Source: Methanomicrobium sp. W14 (lineage in GTDB: Archaea; Halobacteriota; Methanomicrobia; Methanomicrobiales; Methanomicrobiaceae). From it: a stretch of DNA of 64,000 nt. The position numbers were made by a program, and so were the translations under genes. The notes below the pieces were generated by a model. The model saw only the letters and a list, made by a program, of their open reading frames with translations. It searched no databases and was not told the DNA's origin. Positions 8,664 through 16,361 of the stretch are shown here, piece after piece. The stretch spans positions 310,001-374,000 of the forward strand of contig NZ_JAGGMM010000002.1 in the NCBI RefSeq assembly GCF_017875315.1, in the 5' to 3' direction. Each line of letters starts with the position of its first letter. The first letter of the stretch is position 1.

Positions 8664-9383
8664 ATGGATCCGCTTTTTGTTGTAGCCAGAAAGGAGATAA
8701 AGCAGATATTAAAAAACAAGTCGCTTATAATCGGGGTTATCTTTTTTATGGGAATATTCGGAGGGATTACTTCTATGGGTGCCGTGATGTCTGCTGCGGA
8801 GGGCAGTTCAGGTGTTATTACGTCATCTCTTGATTCCCTGATAGTCTACCTGATTCTTGTTATGGGAATATTTACGGGTTATTTCTTCTCGTCTCAGGCT
8901 TTTTTGAGAGAGAAGACAGACGGGACTATAGAGACGATACTGTGCTCGCCTCTGTCCTTAAGAGAGGTCTGGCTCGGAAAGGTCATCGGCGTAACAGTCC
9001 CCGCGTATATTGTATCCCTGGTAATTGCCGTGATACTTGTTGCAGCGGCGAACTTCGGTTCTGGTTACCTGGTTCTGCCTTCACCGGCGATGATATTGTA
9101 CCTTCTGATTGTGGTTCCCGTATATATCGGGTGCGCAACAGGTCTTCTTGGTTTTGTCCAGCTCCTTTTAGGGATGAGAGAAAACCAGATTGTCAATTTC
9201 GTCATGATATTCGGATTTATTGTCGCCATCTCGTTTTTCGAGTCTATGATAGCCGATAATGCTATAACGGTCTCGTTTTTGCTTGTGATAGAAATGGCTG
9301 CTGCGGGTGTAATCCTTATGGGAATAGTCCGATATTTAACCGGTTTTTTGAGCCGCGAAAAGATTGTTACGACAATACCATAA
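8664..9383 (+). CDS. ABC-2 type transporter permease
   Basis: The 239-residue protein starts with the cytoplasmic VVARKEIKQILKNKS segment common to ABC-2 permeases and has about six hydrophobic helices spread over the rest. The conserved FFSSQAFLREKTDGTIETILCSPLS region after helix two is typical of the family. It is cotranscribed with the ATPase just upstream (5-bp gap). The transporter is probably a homodimer of this subunit with two ATPases. Substrate unknown. Confidence 0.88.
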   Translation: MDPLFVVARKEIKQILKNKSLIIGVIFFMGIFGGITSMGAVMSAAEGSSGVITSSLDSLIVYLILVMGIFTGYFFSSQAFLREKTDGTIETILCSPLSLREVWLGKVIGVTVPAYIVSLVIAVILVAAANFGSGYLVLPSPAMILYLLIVVPVYIGCATGLLGFVQLLLGMRENQIVNFVMIFGFIVAISFFESMIADNAITVSFLLVIEMAAAGVILMGIVRYLTGFLSREKIVTTIP

Positions 9384-9513
9384 TTTTTTTAAATTTTCAG
9401 CGGGATTTTAAAAGCAGATTATACCGGTTTATACAACCTTTTAACCAGATTGTTCAATTCATGGAAGTCTTGCATTTTATTCATATATATAGGCATCATG
9501 CAGATTATTATTC

Positions 9514-9782
9514 AGAGTGTCAGGGAAAGAATAAATAAAACGAAAAGACCTGAAAAAGAAATTTTTTAAGTCACGTTTCGTTTTCTTGTTCTTTTCAGTG
9601 GCACTGGTAACCAGAAAACAACCTCCTGAATTAGAAACCAGTTAAGGCAAACCAGAAAATCCAGCATAAAAAAACCACAAGAATCACCAAAAACCAATTT
9701 GTGAATCAAAAAACCCCCAAATCAAAAAAAGGCGCCTTTGTGAAGATAAAATGCAGGGGTGCCGTAAAAAAATCATTTTTTA
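9514..9782 (+). ncRNA. Putative small RNA, copy 1
   Basis: A TATATATA box at 9484-9491 predicts a start near 9514. The unit ends in GGCGCC (9731-9736) facing GGTGCC (9758-9763), which pair with one G-U in RNA, followed by an A/T-rich tail. Within it AACCTCCTGAA is complementary to a Shine-Dalgarno sequence, and CCAG recurs several times in A-rich surroundings. Start and end are estimates. No protein-coding frame is conserved with copy 2. Unlike any RNA family I can name. Confidence 0.5.
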
Positions 9783-10080
9783 TAGCATCTGTATTTTTAA
9801 TAAATCCTGTTTTGACTGGAAAATCCTGATGCATGAAATTAATATGGTATATTTGCACTCTCTTTTATATGGAATATATAATCCGGTAAAAAAATGAATA
9901 GATAATCAGGCGGCTATTTTGTGAGTCCGGTAACTATAGTCTTATGCGGGACGGCTTAAGTCTGGATGTTTCCCGTTCATGTTAAAAAAACCCGTTTTTA
10001 CAACCTTTTAACCAGATTGTTCAATTCTTTGAATCCAGGTATTTTATTCATATATATAGATATCATGCAGAGTATTATTC

Positions 10081-10347
10081 AGAGTGTCAGGGAAGGAGCA
10101 GAAAAGAGGGACATGAAAAAAGACCAGCAGAGTTCCTGAGTTGTTCTGTTTATTTCATCTGGCACTGAAAACCAGATAAAAACCAAAAAACCTCCTGAAT
10201 GAAACCAGTTAAGGCAAACCAGAAAAATCCAGCATAAAAACCACTACAATCACCAAAAACCAATTTGTTAATCAAAAAACCCCCCCAAAAAAAGAAGGAC
10301 ACCTTTGCTCAAGAGCTGAAAAAATACTCAAAAGGTGTCCTTTTTTT
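10081..10347 (+). ncRNA. Putative small RNA, copy 2
   Basis: A TATATATA box at 10051-10058 predicts a start near 10081. The unit closes with a perfect 12-bp stem, AAGGACACCTTT (10295-10306) and AAAGGTGTCCTT (10331-10342), running straight into a T run. Compared with copy 1 the stem bases differ yet pairing is kept, which supports a structured RNA end. The AACCTCCTGAAT anti-Shine-Dalgarno segment and the CCAG repeats are conserved. Ends are estimated. Confidence 0.55.
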
Positions 10348-10350
10348 AAT
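10295..10350 (+). terminator. Strong hairpin terminator of sRNA copy 2
   Basis: Perfect 12-bp inverted repeat with a 24-nt loop followed by TTTTTTT. It lies about 130 bp beyond the 3' end of the opposite-strand acetyltransferase gene and points rightward. Confidence 0.7.
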
Positions 10351-10479
10351 TTTCTGTTCTTGTCATTATAATTCCAACAGGTTAAGCCGTTTTCAAGTGA
10401 TGTTTAAACCGGTTATTTTCTTTAGTCAAATCCCGGAGAAGGATTTTTCTTCCGGTATAGCATTAATTCATCCGTTAAT

Positions 10480-10983
10480 TCAGATCTGTTTGTACATCCA
10501 TACTTCATCGATGTATTCGACGTTTTTTTTCATGACACCGGGAAAAATGCCGCATTTCAAAAATCCGTTTTTTTCGTGGAAATGTATGCTGCCGGTATTT
10601 TTTGAGGATATGCCGGCGATTACAACTTTGATTCCAAAATCTTTTCCTTCACTCTGAAGGGAGTTCAGCATCTCTTTTCCGATTCCTCTGCCTGTATATC
10701 CGGGTTTTATGAAATATGTGATCTTGGCTGTATGAGAAAATGACCGGACCGGACTATGCGGGCGAAGCATTCCGAATCCGAGAATATTCCCTTTTTCGTC
10801 CTTTACAGAAACCGAAGGGTATTTTTGCGATATTTCAAGAAAGTTGTCAAAAAATTCATATGAAACTTTATTTTCCGGGTATGCAGCGAAACTGTTCTCT
10901 ATATACCAGTTGAAAATGTCAATTATTCCGTTCCTGTCGTCTTCGCAGATTTTTCCATAGTTTAACCCGTCCATTTCTCTCAT
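10480..10983 (-). CDS. GNAT-family N-acetyltransferase (phosphinothricin acetyltransferase-like)
   Basis: The 167-residue protein has the acetyl-CoA loop GYTGRGIGKEML (about 104-115) and the N-terminal DIFNWYIENSFAAY and C-terminal HEKNGFLKCG segments typical of the phosphinothricin/amino-acid acetyltransferase branch. It should transfer acetyl groups to an amine substrate that I cannot specify. It lies downstream of, and on the same strand as, a MarR regulator. A perfect 19-bp palindrome just upstream of its start (11011-11029) indicates specific repression. Confidence 0.85.
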   Translation of the reverse strand: MREMDGLNYGKICEDDRNGIIDIFNWYIENSFAAYPENKVSYEFFDNFLEISQKYPSVSVKDEKGNILGFGMLRPHSPVRSFSHTAKITYFIKPGYTGRGIGKEMLNSLQSEGKDFGIKVVIAGISSKNTGSIHFHEKNGFLKCGIFPGVMKKNVEYIDEVWMYKQI

Positions 10984-11010
10984 TAATATGATGTGTTATC
11001 TACTAATCTA

Positions 11011-11029
11011 TAGTTTAGTTACTAAACTA
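11011..11029. promoter_or_regulatory. Perfect palindromic operator, probably for the adjacent MarR protein
   Basis: TAGTTTAGT-T-ACTAAACTA is a perfect palindrome with a single central base, 28-46 bp upstream of the acetyltransferase start on the minus strand. That is where an archaeal TATA/start region would lie. The marR gene ends about 80 bp upstream. The length and symmetry fit a MarR dimer site. Confidence 0.6.
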
Positions 11030-11110
11030 AATGTGCCTGTGGGCTTATGGCTCCCATGCCATTGATATTTCTTAATCTGTTTTTTAGCAAAAGAATCCTG
11101 AGGAAATAGT

Positions 11111-11635
11111 TTATATTTTCTTATTTTCGGTTAATGCCAGGGATTTTTTTCTCATGATGAGACATGAATCAAAAAGGTTTTCGAATTCGGATAATGTTTC
11201 GATGAGATTTCCGAAGCTTTCGTCATCCATTTTGTCTGCAAATTCAGAAATTTTTTTGTTCATCATATCATGGTAGTTTTTGTGCCACAAACAGGCTTTT
11301 TCCCCGGATTCAGTAAGAACGGCATTGATTTTTTTACCATCCTCGCCGGCTTTCACTCTTTTAATGCAGCCTTTTTTTTCAAGTTTTAATGCCGTCTGGG
11401 ACACTGCACCTTTTGTAATCCCAAGCCTTTTTGCAGCATCTGACATCCCTTCATCAGGGAACCTGCCGAAGATATCTATAAGGTGCACCTCAGATGCATG
11501 GAGATATACGCCGCCTATGTCGACCGGCTCTTTTTCTATTGATGCGGCTTTGTTCAGAAGTTTTATGACCGAATCAAAAAGTATGCCGGTGTCCTTTGAA
11601 GTCCTGTCTGGTTTTGTTGAAGGATTTTCGGGCAT
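11111..11635 (-). CDS. MarR-family transcriptional regulator
   Basis: A winged-helix core runs through ASEVHLIDIFGRFPDEG, then AAKRLGITKGAVSQTALKLEKKG (recognition helix) and a wing with RVKAGEDGKKI. The C-terminal helices would form the dimer interface. I start it at the ATG at 11635 (174 residues) because the longer frame adds 32 basic/hydrophobic residues unlike the family and would reach to within 15 bp of serS. No clear ribosome binding site is visible, so it may be leaderless. It probably controls the acetyltransferase through the palindrome at 11011-11029; the ligand is unknown. Confidence 0.8.
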   Translation of the reverse strand: MPENPSTKPDRTSKDTGILFDSVIKLLNKAASIEKEPVDIGGVYLHASEVHLIDIFGRFPDEGMSDAAKRLGITKGAVSQTALKLEKKGCIKRVKAGEDGKKINAVLTESGEKACLWHKNYHDMMNKKISEFADKMDDESFGNLIETLSEFENLFDSCLIMRKKSLALTENKKI

Positions 11636-11745
11636 TACAAGTAATAAGACCCAGCAGGTGAATAATCGTTTCCCGCATTTAAGCCTTTTTGAAATGTGCT
11701 TCACGCAAATATAATCCCGTATGATATACAAAATTAAAGGAAGTT

Positions 11746-13023
11746 ATGCTTGAACTTAAATTCATTCGCAATAATCCTGACGTCGTAAAAGCTGATCTTA
11801 GGAAAAGGGGTGATCTGGAGAAGCTTTCGTGGATTGACGACCTTTTGGAGAAGGACAAAAAGTCGCGCGAGATGCAGACCGGAATCAATGCGATGCGCAA
11901 CCGCCGCAATGTCATAAGCCGGGATATCAAGGAAGCCAGAAAGGAGAAGAAGGACATTTCCGGTCTTCTTGATGAGGCAAAGACACTGCCTGCAAAAATC
12001 AAGGCAGACGAGGAGCAGCTTTCGGAGATAAACGGGAAGATTAAGTACTACCGCATGAGAATCCCCAATATCCTTCACGAGAGCGTACCCGTGGGAAAGG
12101 ACGACACCGAAAATGTCGAGGTCAAAAAATGGGGAAAGCCGAAGGAGTTTTCATTTGAACTGAAAAACCACGGTGAACTTGTCGTCGAAAAAGGCCTTGC
12201 CGAGTTTGAGAGGGCTGCAAAGATTGCCGGCGCCGGATTTTACATGCTCAAGGGAAACCTTGCGATAATGGACATGTCTCTTCAGCGCCTTGCGGTAGAT
12301 ATGCTTGTAAAACGCGGCTATACTCCTGTCATACCCCCGTATATGATGAACCGCAAAGCCTACGAGGGTGTTACCGACCTTGCCGATTTCGAGAACGTGA
12401 TGTACAAGATAGACGGCGAGGACGAATTTCTTATTGCGACAAGCGAGCACCCCATGGCTGCAATGTACATGGACGAAATTTTCGAGGAGAAAGACCTGCC
12501 GATAAAGCTTGCCGGGATAAGCCCGTGCTTCAGGCGCGAGATCGGTTCGCACGGCCTTGATACGAGAGGGCTTTTCAGGGTCCACCAGTTCAACAAGGTT
12601 GAGCAGTTCATATACTGCAAGCCCGAGGACTCGTGGAATATGCACGCCGAACTTTTGAAAAACGCCGAAGACTTTTTCCAGGCGCTTAAGCTCCCCTATC
12701 ATGTCGTAAACATATGCACAGGTGATATCGGAACGGTTGCGGCGAAAAAGTATGACATCGAGGTGTGGATGCCGCGTGAAAATGCATACCGCGAGGTCGT
12801 TTCGTGCTCAAACTGCACTGCGTACCAGTCCGTAAGGCTTAACATAAGGGCAAGGGACCCGCACGACTTCGAGAACAAGTACTTTGTGCACACACTGAAC
12901 AGTACTGCCGTGGCGACTACAAGGACACTTCGTGCAATTCTTGAAAACTACCAGGAAGAGGACGGAACGGTTGTCATACCCGAGGTCTTAAGGCCTTATA
13001 TGAACGGCGCAGAGACTCTTTAA
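11746..13023 (+). CDS. serS: Seryl-tRNA synthetase (bacterial type)
   Basis: The 425-residue enzyme has the N-terminal coiled-coil arm (about 25-105) that grips the long variable arm of tRNA-Ser. The class II catalytic core carries motif 2 (CFRREIGSHGLDTRGLFRVH) and motif 3 (STAVATTRTLRAILENYQ). It charges tRNA-Ser with serine. It is the common type, not the rare methanogen-specific SerRS of Methanococcales and Methanobacteriales, which supports placement in Methanomicrobia. An AAAGGAAGTT leader precedes the ATG, and a hairpin terminator follows. Confidence 0.95.
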   Translation: MLELKFIRNNPDVVKADLRKRGDLEKLSWIDDLLEKDKKSREMQTGINAMRNRRNVISRDIKEARKEKKDISGLLDEAKTLPAKIKADEEQLSEINGKIKYYRMRIPNILHESVPVGKDDTENVEVKKWGKPKEFSFELKNHGELVVEKGLAEFERAAKIAGAGFYMLKGNLAIMDMSLQRLAVDMLVKRGYTPVIPPYMMNRKAYEGVTDLADFENVMYKIDGEDEFLIATSEHPMAAMYMDEIFEEKDLPIKLAGISPCFRREIGSHGLDTRGLFRVHQFNKVEQFIYCKPEDSWNMHAELLKNAEDFFQALKLPYHVVNICTGDIGTVAAKKYDIEVWMPRENAYREVVSCSNCTAYQSVRLNIRARDPHDFENKYFVHTLNSTAVATTRTLRAILENYQEEDGTVVIPEVLRPYMNGAETL

Positions 13024-13046
13024 TCAGTTTATCTTTAGAATCAGCG

Positions 13047-13077
13047 GGATGGTTAATCCATCCTGAGTATATTTTTT
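13047..13077 (+). terminator. Hairpin terminator after serS
   Basis: GGATGG (13047-13052), a TTAAT loop and CCATCC (13058-13063) form a perfect stem, followed after 8 bases by TTTTTTT. Confidence 0.6.
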
Positions 13078-13161
13078 TGACAGCCTGAAAAGTCAGACCA
13101 TGTCTTTTCTAAGGTATTTTCATAACCGGTCTTTTGGTATATTGCGTTTTATGAAATTTTT

Positions 13162-13551
13162 TCAGGACATTGAGACGAGAATTTTGTAATAGCTGTTGTT
13201 CCAGTACAGGGCTTTGTGTATATACTTCGAGCTGTTGTTTTTGTCGGCTTCAACGGAATAACGGGATTTTAGTTCATATATTACTCTTCCGGAAACGCCG
13301 GCGGTACTTATGAACCCGCTTTTGTCCGGGTCGGCATTTTCAAAAAGTTTTCTTAACTGCGGATATCTACTGAAGTCGTCATCCGTTAAGTTTACGACCT
13401 GCATCTTCGATGCATTGGCGGCATCGATTTCACTGAGATAAAGCGTTCCCCCGAGGTCCATTGAGGAGATGTACATTATAAGAAATATTCCGGATATTAT
13501 GACTGCTGCAAAAAACAGGACGATTAACAGGGTTTTATATATCTTTTCCAT
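13162..13551 (-). CDS. Small membrane-anchored exported protein, family A
   Basis: The 129-residue protein has one N-terminal transmembrane helix (about 8-29) and an outside domain. It resembles the product of 15947-16339: both have a Val/Ile-rich anchor, then a VVNLTDDDF..YPQLRKLFENAD or IMEINDTFIEETPALKRAFEDG segment, then a short C-terminal strand with NNSYYKIL or NGSLYYTL. I do not recognise a named family or function. It is the last gene of a run of minus-strand exported-protein genes. Confidence 0.65.
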   Translation of the reverse strand: MEKIYKTLLIVLFFAAVIISGIFLIMYISSMDLGGTLYLSEIDAANASKMQVVNLTDDDFSRYPQLRKLFENADPDKSGFISTAGVSGRVIYELKSRYSVEADKNNSSKYIHKALYWNNSYYKILVSMS

Positions 13552-13861
13552 CTTCCCGGATGTCTCCCTTTATTTGTCATGATATCCTCTATAATATATT
13601 TTTTGTTATTTACTGTCCAATGTAAATGTCAGTTGTTTTACAGTGCTGCTGTTTTTATTGCTTCCTGTTTTTTTGGGATCCGGGAAACCGGCAGTAAATT
13701 ACAGGCATGTTCTCCTGAGCTTCAGCCTGAAATATATGAATGAAGCCGTCAGGACAATTGAATATATAGTCCCGTAAAAAACTCTCAGGCTCATTCTGAA
13801 AAGTATCTGACCTTTAAGTATATCTTATGAAAGTTTTTGGTTGGGCCTGCATTTTCGTTTT
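13552..13861. other. Intergenic stretch, AT-rich
   Basis: Apart from the probable minus-strand promoter of the family A gene on the left (CTATAATATATTTTTTG near 13590-13606), I see no gene, repeat or RNA signature here. Confidence 0.4.
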
Positions 13862-14020
13862 TCAACATATTTTGTGGTTCTTTTCGAGGATTCCCAAAAC
13901 TGCCACTGCTAAAACTCCAAGAACTGCAAAGAGAAGCATTATTGCCCACTGGCCTGTCACTGCCCCGTAAAGAACGGCAATTATGGCAATAATAAAAATG
14001 ATCCAGTTATACCTGTCCAT
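13862..14020 (-). CDS. Small two-helix membrane protein (52 aa)
   Basis: An ATG at 14018-14020 opens a 52-residue frame ending at a TGA at 13862-13864. The composition is strongly membrane-like: a first helix WIIFIIAIIAVLYGAVTG, a short turn, a second helix of about 22 hydrophobic residues from AIMLLFAVL, and a charged EKNHK tail. Such a hydrophobic pattern across a whole frame is unlikely by chance. No clear ribosome binding site is seen, so it could be leaderless. The neighbours are also small membrane proteins. Function unknown. Confidence 0.5.
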   Translation of the reverse strand: MDRYNWIIFIIAIIAVLYGAVTGQWAIMLLFAVLGVLAVAVLGILEKNHKIC

Positions 14021-14090
14021 ATTTTATATAATTTTTATCAATGGTAATTATAGATTTCCGTTATAAATCTGAATGTGTAAAAACAAAATT

Positions 14091-14480
14091 TTATTTTCCG
14101 GTGTTCTGCCCGTGTTTCATTTTAAAGGCAAAATACAAGATTATCATGAAAACAAATCCGGCAGGTGTCGTGACGTAACCGTCGCTTAAATAAGCGTTAA
14201 CCTGAGTTATCTGCAGTAAAGCCACAATGAAAAGCCAGATAATGAATCCCGTAATCAGGCCTGATATTTCCCAAAAATCCGTTTTTTCGAAATAGTATAT
14301 CCCTGCAGATACAAATACGGGGATTGCTCCGAGAGTCAGCCAGTTTCCAAAAGGACTTTTAATGGTTAAAATTTCTGCCGGCAAAAACATTCCTGCCACA
14401 TAAATGACTGAAATATACACAAAATAGAACAGAATACCGAGAAGTATCCCGTATGTCCTGTATGTTTTTTCGTTTTTCAT
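14091..14480 (-). CDS. Small integral membrane protein (129 aa)
   Basis: Four hydrophobic segments (about 10-32, 45-62, 72-93 and 105-122) make up most of the protein, with a basic N-terminus and a polar C-terminal tail. I do not recognise a family. It lies 68 bp downstream of the next exported-protein gene on the same strand and may share its transcript. No motif suggests transport or catalysis. Confidence 0.6.
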   Translation of the reverse strand: MKNEKTYRTYGILLGILFYFVYISVIYVAGMFLPAEILTIKSPFGNWLTLGAIPVFVSAGIYYFEKTDFWEISGLITGFIIWLFIVALLQITQVNAYLSDGYVTTPAGFVFMIILYFAFKMKHGQNTGK

Positions 14481-14548
14481 TCAGATTTCTCCTTATTTTT
14501 GTTGCGGTTTTGGTGTTATCAGGACTTTTTTTATGGATTTGCACGTTT

Positions 14549-15013
14549 TTAGTCGCCGCAGTTTGCGATATAGACCGGATATGTGTGGTAGGCTGTTGAA
14601 ACTTCGCATGAGTCATTTATCTGAGCATATATCCTCGTTGGCAGAAGGCAGTCTTTTGGATCAGGGTCATAAGGGTCGAATGTAATCATGGTATAATTCA
14701 TTTTGCATGTCTCAGAGTACTCGTTGCAGTTGTAGTTTGAGAGATTTGATTTTGAAAATGATATCGATTTTATACTGTAGTTTCCAAGCAAATCCATCAC
14801 TTTAGGGTCATTTATTGCAATTTTAAGAGCCTGTGCGTCCGTAAGTTCCATAGTGTTTGTGACATTCTGCGGGCATTTGTCCGGAATGCTCATTGAAGTA
14901 TTATTTTCGTAAACGGAGTTTTTCAAATCTGAGACGGTGTATCCTGCAATTATTCCCAGAAAGAAGACCGCGATAAAAACAATCACTGTTGCCGTTTTAT
15001 CAGTACATTTCAT
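14549..15013 (-). CDS. Membrane-anchored exported protein with conserved cysteines (154 aa)
   Basis: A single N-terminal helix (about 9-27) is followed by an extracytoplasmic domain with many Asn, possible N-glycosylation sites (NNTS, NVTN, NYT) and six cysteines (for example NCNEYSETC and a C-terminal ANCGD). The cysteines could form disulfides outside the cell. A segment with DAQALKIAINDPKVMDLLG resembles a short helical PepSY-like start, but this is weak. Its upstream region shares a TATATTAAAAC promoter with the neighbouring prodomain/protease genes, suggesting coregulation. Function unknown. Confidence 0.6.
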   Translation of the reverse strand: MKCTDKTATVIVFIAVFFLGIIAGYTVSDLKNSVYENNTSMSIPDKCPQNVTNTMELTDAQALKIAINDPKVMDLLGNYSIKSISFSKSNLSNYNCNEYSETCKMNYTMITFDPYDPDPKDCLLPTRIYAQINDSCEVSTAYHTYPVYIANCGD

Positions 15014-15114
15014 AAGTCCCTTGCCTTTTTCTTAAGTTGATTTCTCCCACGGAATATATCACAGTTTTAATATAGACCATTTATTGCACATTTCTCTACA
15101 CGTTTTTTAGCATT

Positions 15115-15735
15115 TCAGTTTGATATCATCCTCAGGACAGAGTATTTAATCCGGTCGATTCTGTTCTCCAAAAAGGATTTCCCCTCATCTATAACGTCAA
15201 CAGACCTGTAGGAAAAGTGAATGACCCTCCCTGATTCTGATTTTTCAGGAGTACTTTCTATGATATAGTTTATGCCGTTTACATTGATTCTTGCAATAAG
15301 CGTATTTTCACTTATGGTAAGGACGATTTCACTCTTTTTTGCGTTGTCCAGGTTTCCGGTGAAAGAAAAGGTCTGCGACACTACGTCTGGTGCATTGACC
15401 CTCATTCTCCCGAGGTTCATCGTGTATGAAGCTCCATCAATTACGACCGGTATTTTTTCGCCGTTTTTGAGCATCTCACGCATTTTTTGCGTGTCAAGTG
15501 TTGATAATTCGTATCTTTCAATAGTATGAGGTATTTTTAGTCCGGATTCATTGACTGGTTCCGTGATTTTTTCCGAAATACCTTCAATGTTTATAATTGA
15601 GAGTTCTGTCGTTTTATCGGAAATGCCTCTGAATATATCATCCTTTGGACCTGTAACAGAAACCAGCACTGCACCTGCTATAAGTAAAACAATAAAAAGC
15701 AGACTTATAACCAGTTCACCGTTTTTGGTTTTCAC
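15115..15735 (-). CDS. Membrane-anchored stand-alone metzincin prodomain
   Basis: The 206-residue protein has one N-terminal helix (about 9-27). Its next 180 residues match the N-terminal half of the protease at 16362-17713: TIERYELSTLDTQKMREML, VVIDGASYTMNLGRM, VNAPDVVSQTFSFTGNL and ARINVNGINYIIESTPEKS. That half looks like the propeptide of adamalysin-like metzincins. No HExxH catalytic domain follows; the frame ends 30 residues after the shared part. It could be a tethered inhibitor or folding helper, or a truncated duplicate. The homology is read directly; the function is inferred. Confidence 0.7.
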   Translation of the reverse strand: MKTKNGELVISLLFIVLLIAGAVLVSVTGPKDDIFRGISDKTTELSIINIEGISEKITEPVNESGLKIPHTIERYELSTLDTQKMREMLKNGEKIPVVIDGASYTMNLGRMRVNAPDVVSQTFSFTGNLDNAKKSEIVLTISENTLIARINVNGINYIIESTPEKSESGRVIHFSYRSVDVIDEGKSFLENRIDRIKYSVLRMISN

Positions 15736-15946
15736 CTGAATCCTGCCCCCTTTGAATTCTTACGAAATCCCGTGTGAAAGGGAATGGTTCCGGCATTAAA
15801 AACCCTGTAATTACGTTTGAACATCACTTAAACACTCATCCTGCTTAAAATAAGCATGGTTTTAATATAAACTTCTTATTGGACATTCATATTACGCATT
15901 GGTTTATGCCGCAAATAAAAAAGGCATTTATATCCCTGTAAAATAT

Positions 15947-16339
15947 TTATGCACAGCCTATTAAAGTGTAATATAGAGAGCCGTTGTACTCAAGCACTTT
16001 CCCGTTCAGGACAGCAGTACTGTTTCGGTCTTCGGAATATATCATTGCAATATGGCCGTCTTCAAATGCACGTTTCAGAGCCGGTGTCTCTTCAATGAAA
16101 GTGTCATTTATTTCCATAATTTCATAGCCTTTATTTATGATATTCTCTCTTGTAGCGTTTTCACCAAAGGTATACTTTTCATCTCCGGCACTTATATTAA
16201 AAAGACTCAGAAAACTCGTTGCAATTTTTTCTTCGTTTACACCTGGAATCGTTATCATGTGTGACATTACCAGGAAGAGCGAAACCAATACCAGCACCAG
16301 AACTATTGCAAAAAATTTTAAAATTTTATTTCTATTCAT
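15947..16339 (-). CDS. Small membrane-anchored exported protein, family A
   Basis: The 130-residue protein has an N-terminal helix (about 8-28) and an outside domain related to the product of 13162-13551 (shared ND..IEETPALKRAFEDGH pattern and C-terminal YNGSLYYTL). It sits directly downstream of the protease gene (22-bp gap) and on the same strand, so it is likely cotranscribed. Predicted N-glycosylation sites (NAT, NDT, NST, NGS) fit surface location. Function unknown. Confidence 0.65.
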   Translation of the reverse strand: MNRNKILKFFAIVLVLVLVSLFLVMSHMITIPGVNEEKIATSFLSLFNISAGDEKYTFGENATRENIINKGYEIMEINDTFIEETPALKRAFEDGHIAMIYSEDRNSTAVLNGKVLEYNGSLYYTLIGCA

Positions 16340-16361
16340 TCATCAACCTTCTTTTAATCCT

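Larger units (their letters stand above)
9432..10347 (+). repeat. Tandem duplication of a promoter-to-terminator unit
   Basis: Two direct copies are offset by 567 bp (9432 onward and 9999 onward). Each has a promoter block (TTTTAACCAGATTGTTCAATTC, then TATATATA, then TATTATTCAGAGTGTCAGGGAA), a variable stretch, and a second conserved block from TGGCACTG through CACCAAAAACCAATTTGT to a C-run and a hairpin. No protein frame is shared by the copies. The arrangement suggests duplicated non-coding RNA genes rather than an insertion element: no transposase or terminal inverted repeats are seen. Confidence 0.75.

Noticed and set aside
9432-10347. Duplicated block as an insertion element or MITE
   Set aside because: The copies have no terminal inverted repeats or target-site duplication that I can see, and each contains a promoter-like and terminator-like signal instead.
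10265-10657. Plus-strand 130-codon open frame
   Set aside because: It runs through the second sRNA unit and its terminator and then antisense to the acetyltransferase; composition is not protein-like.
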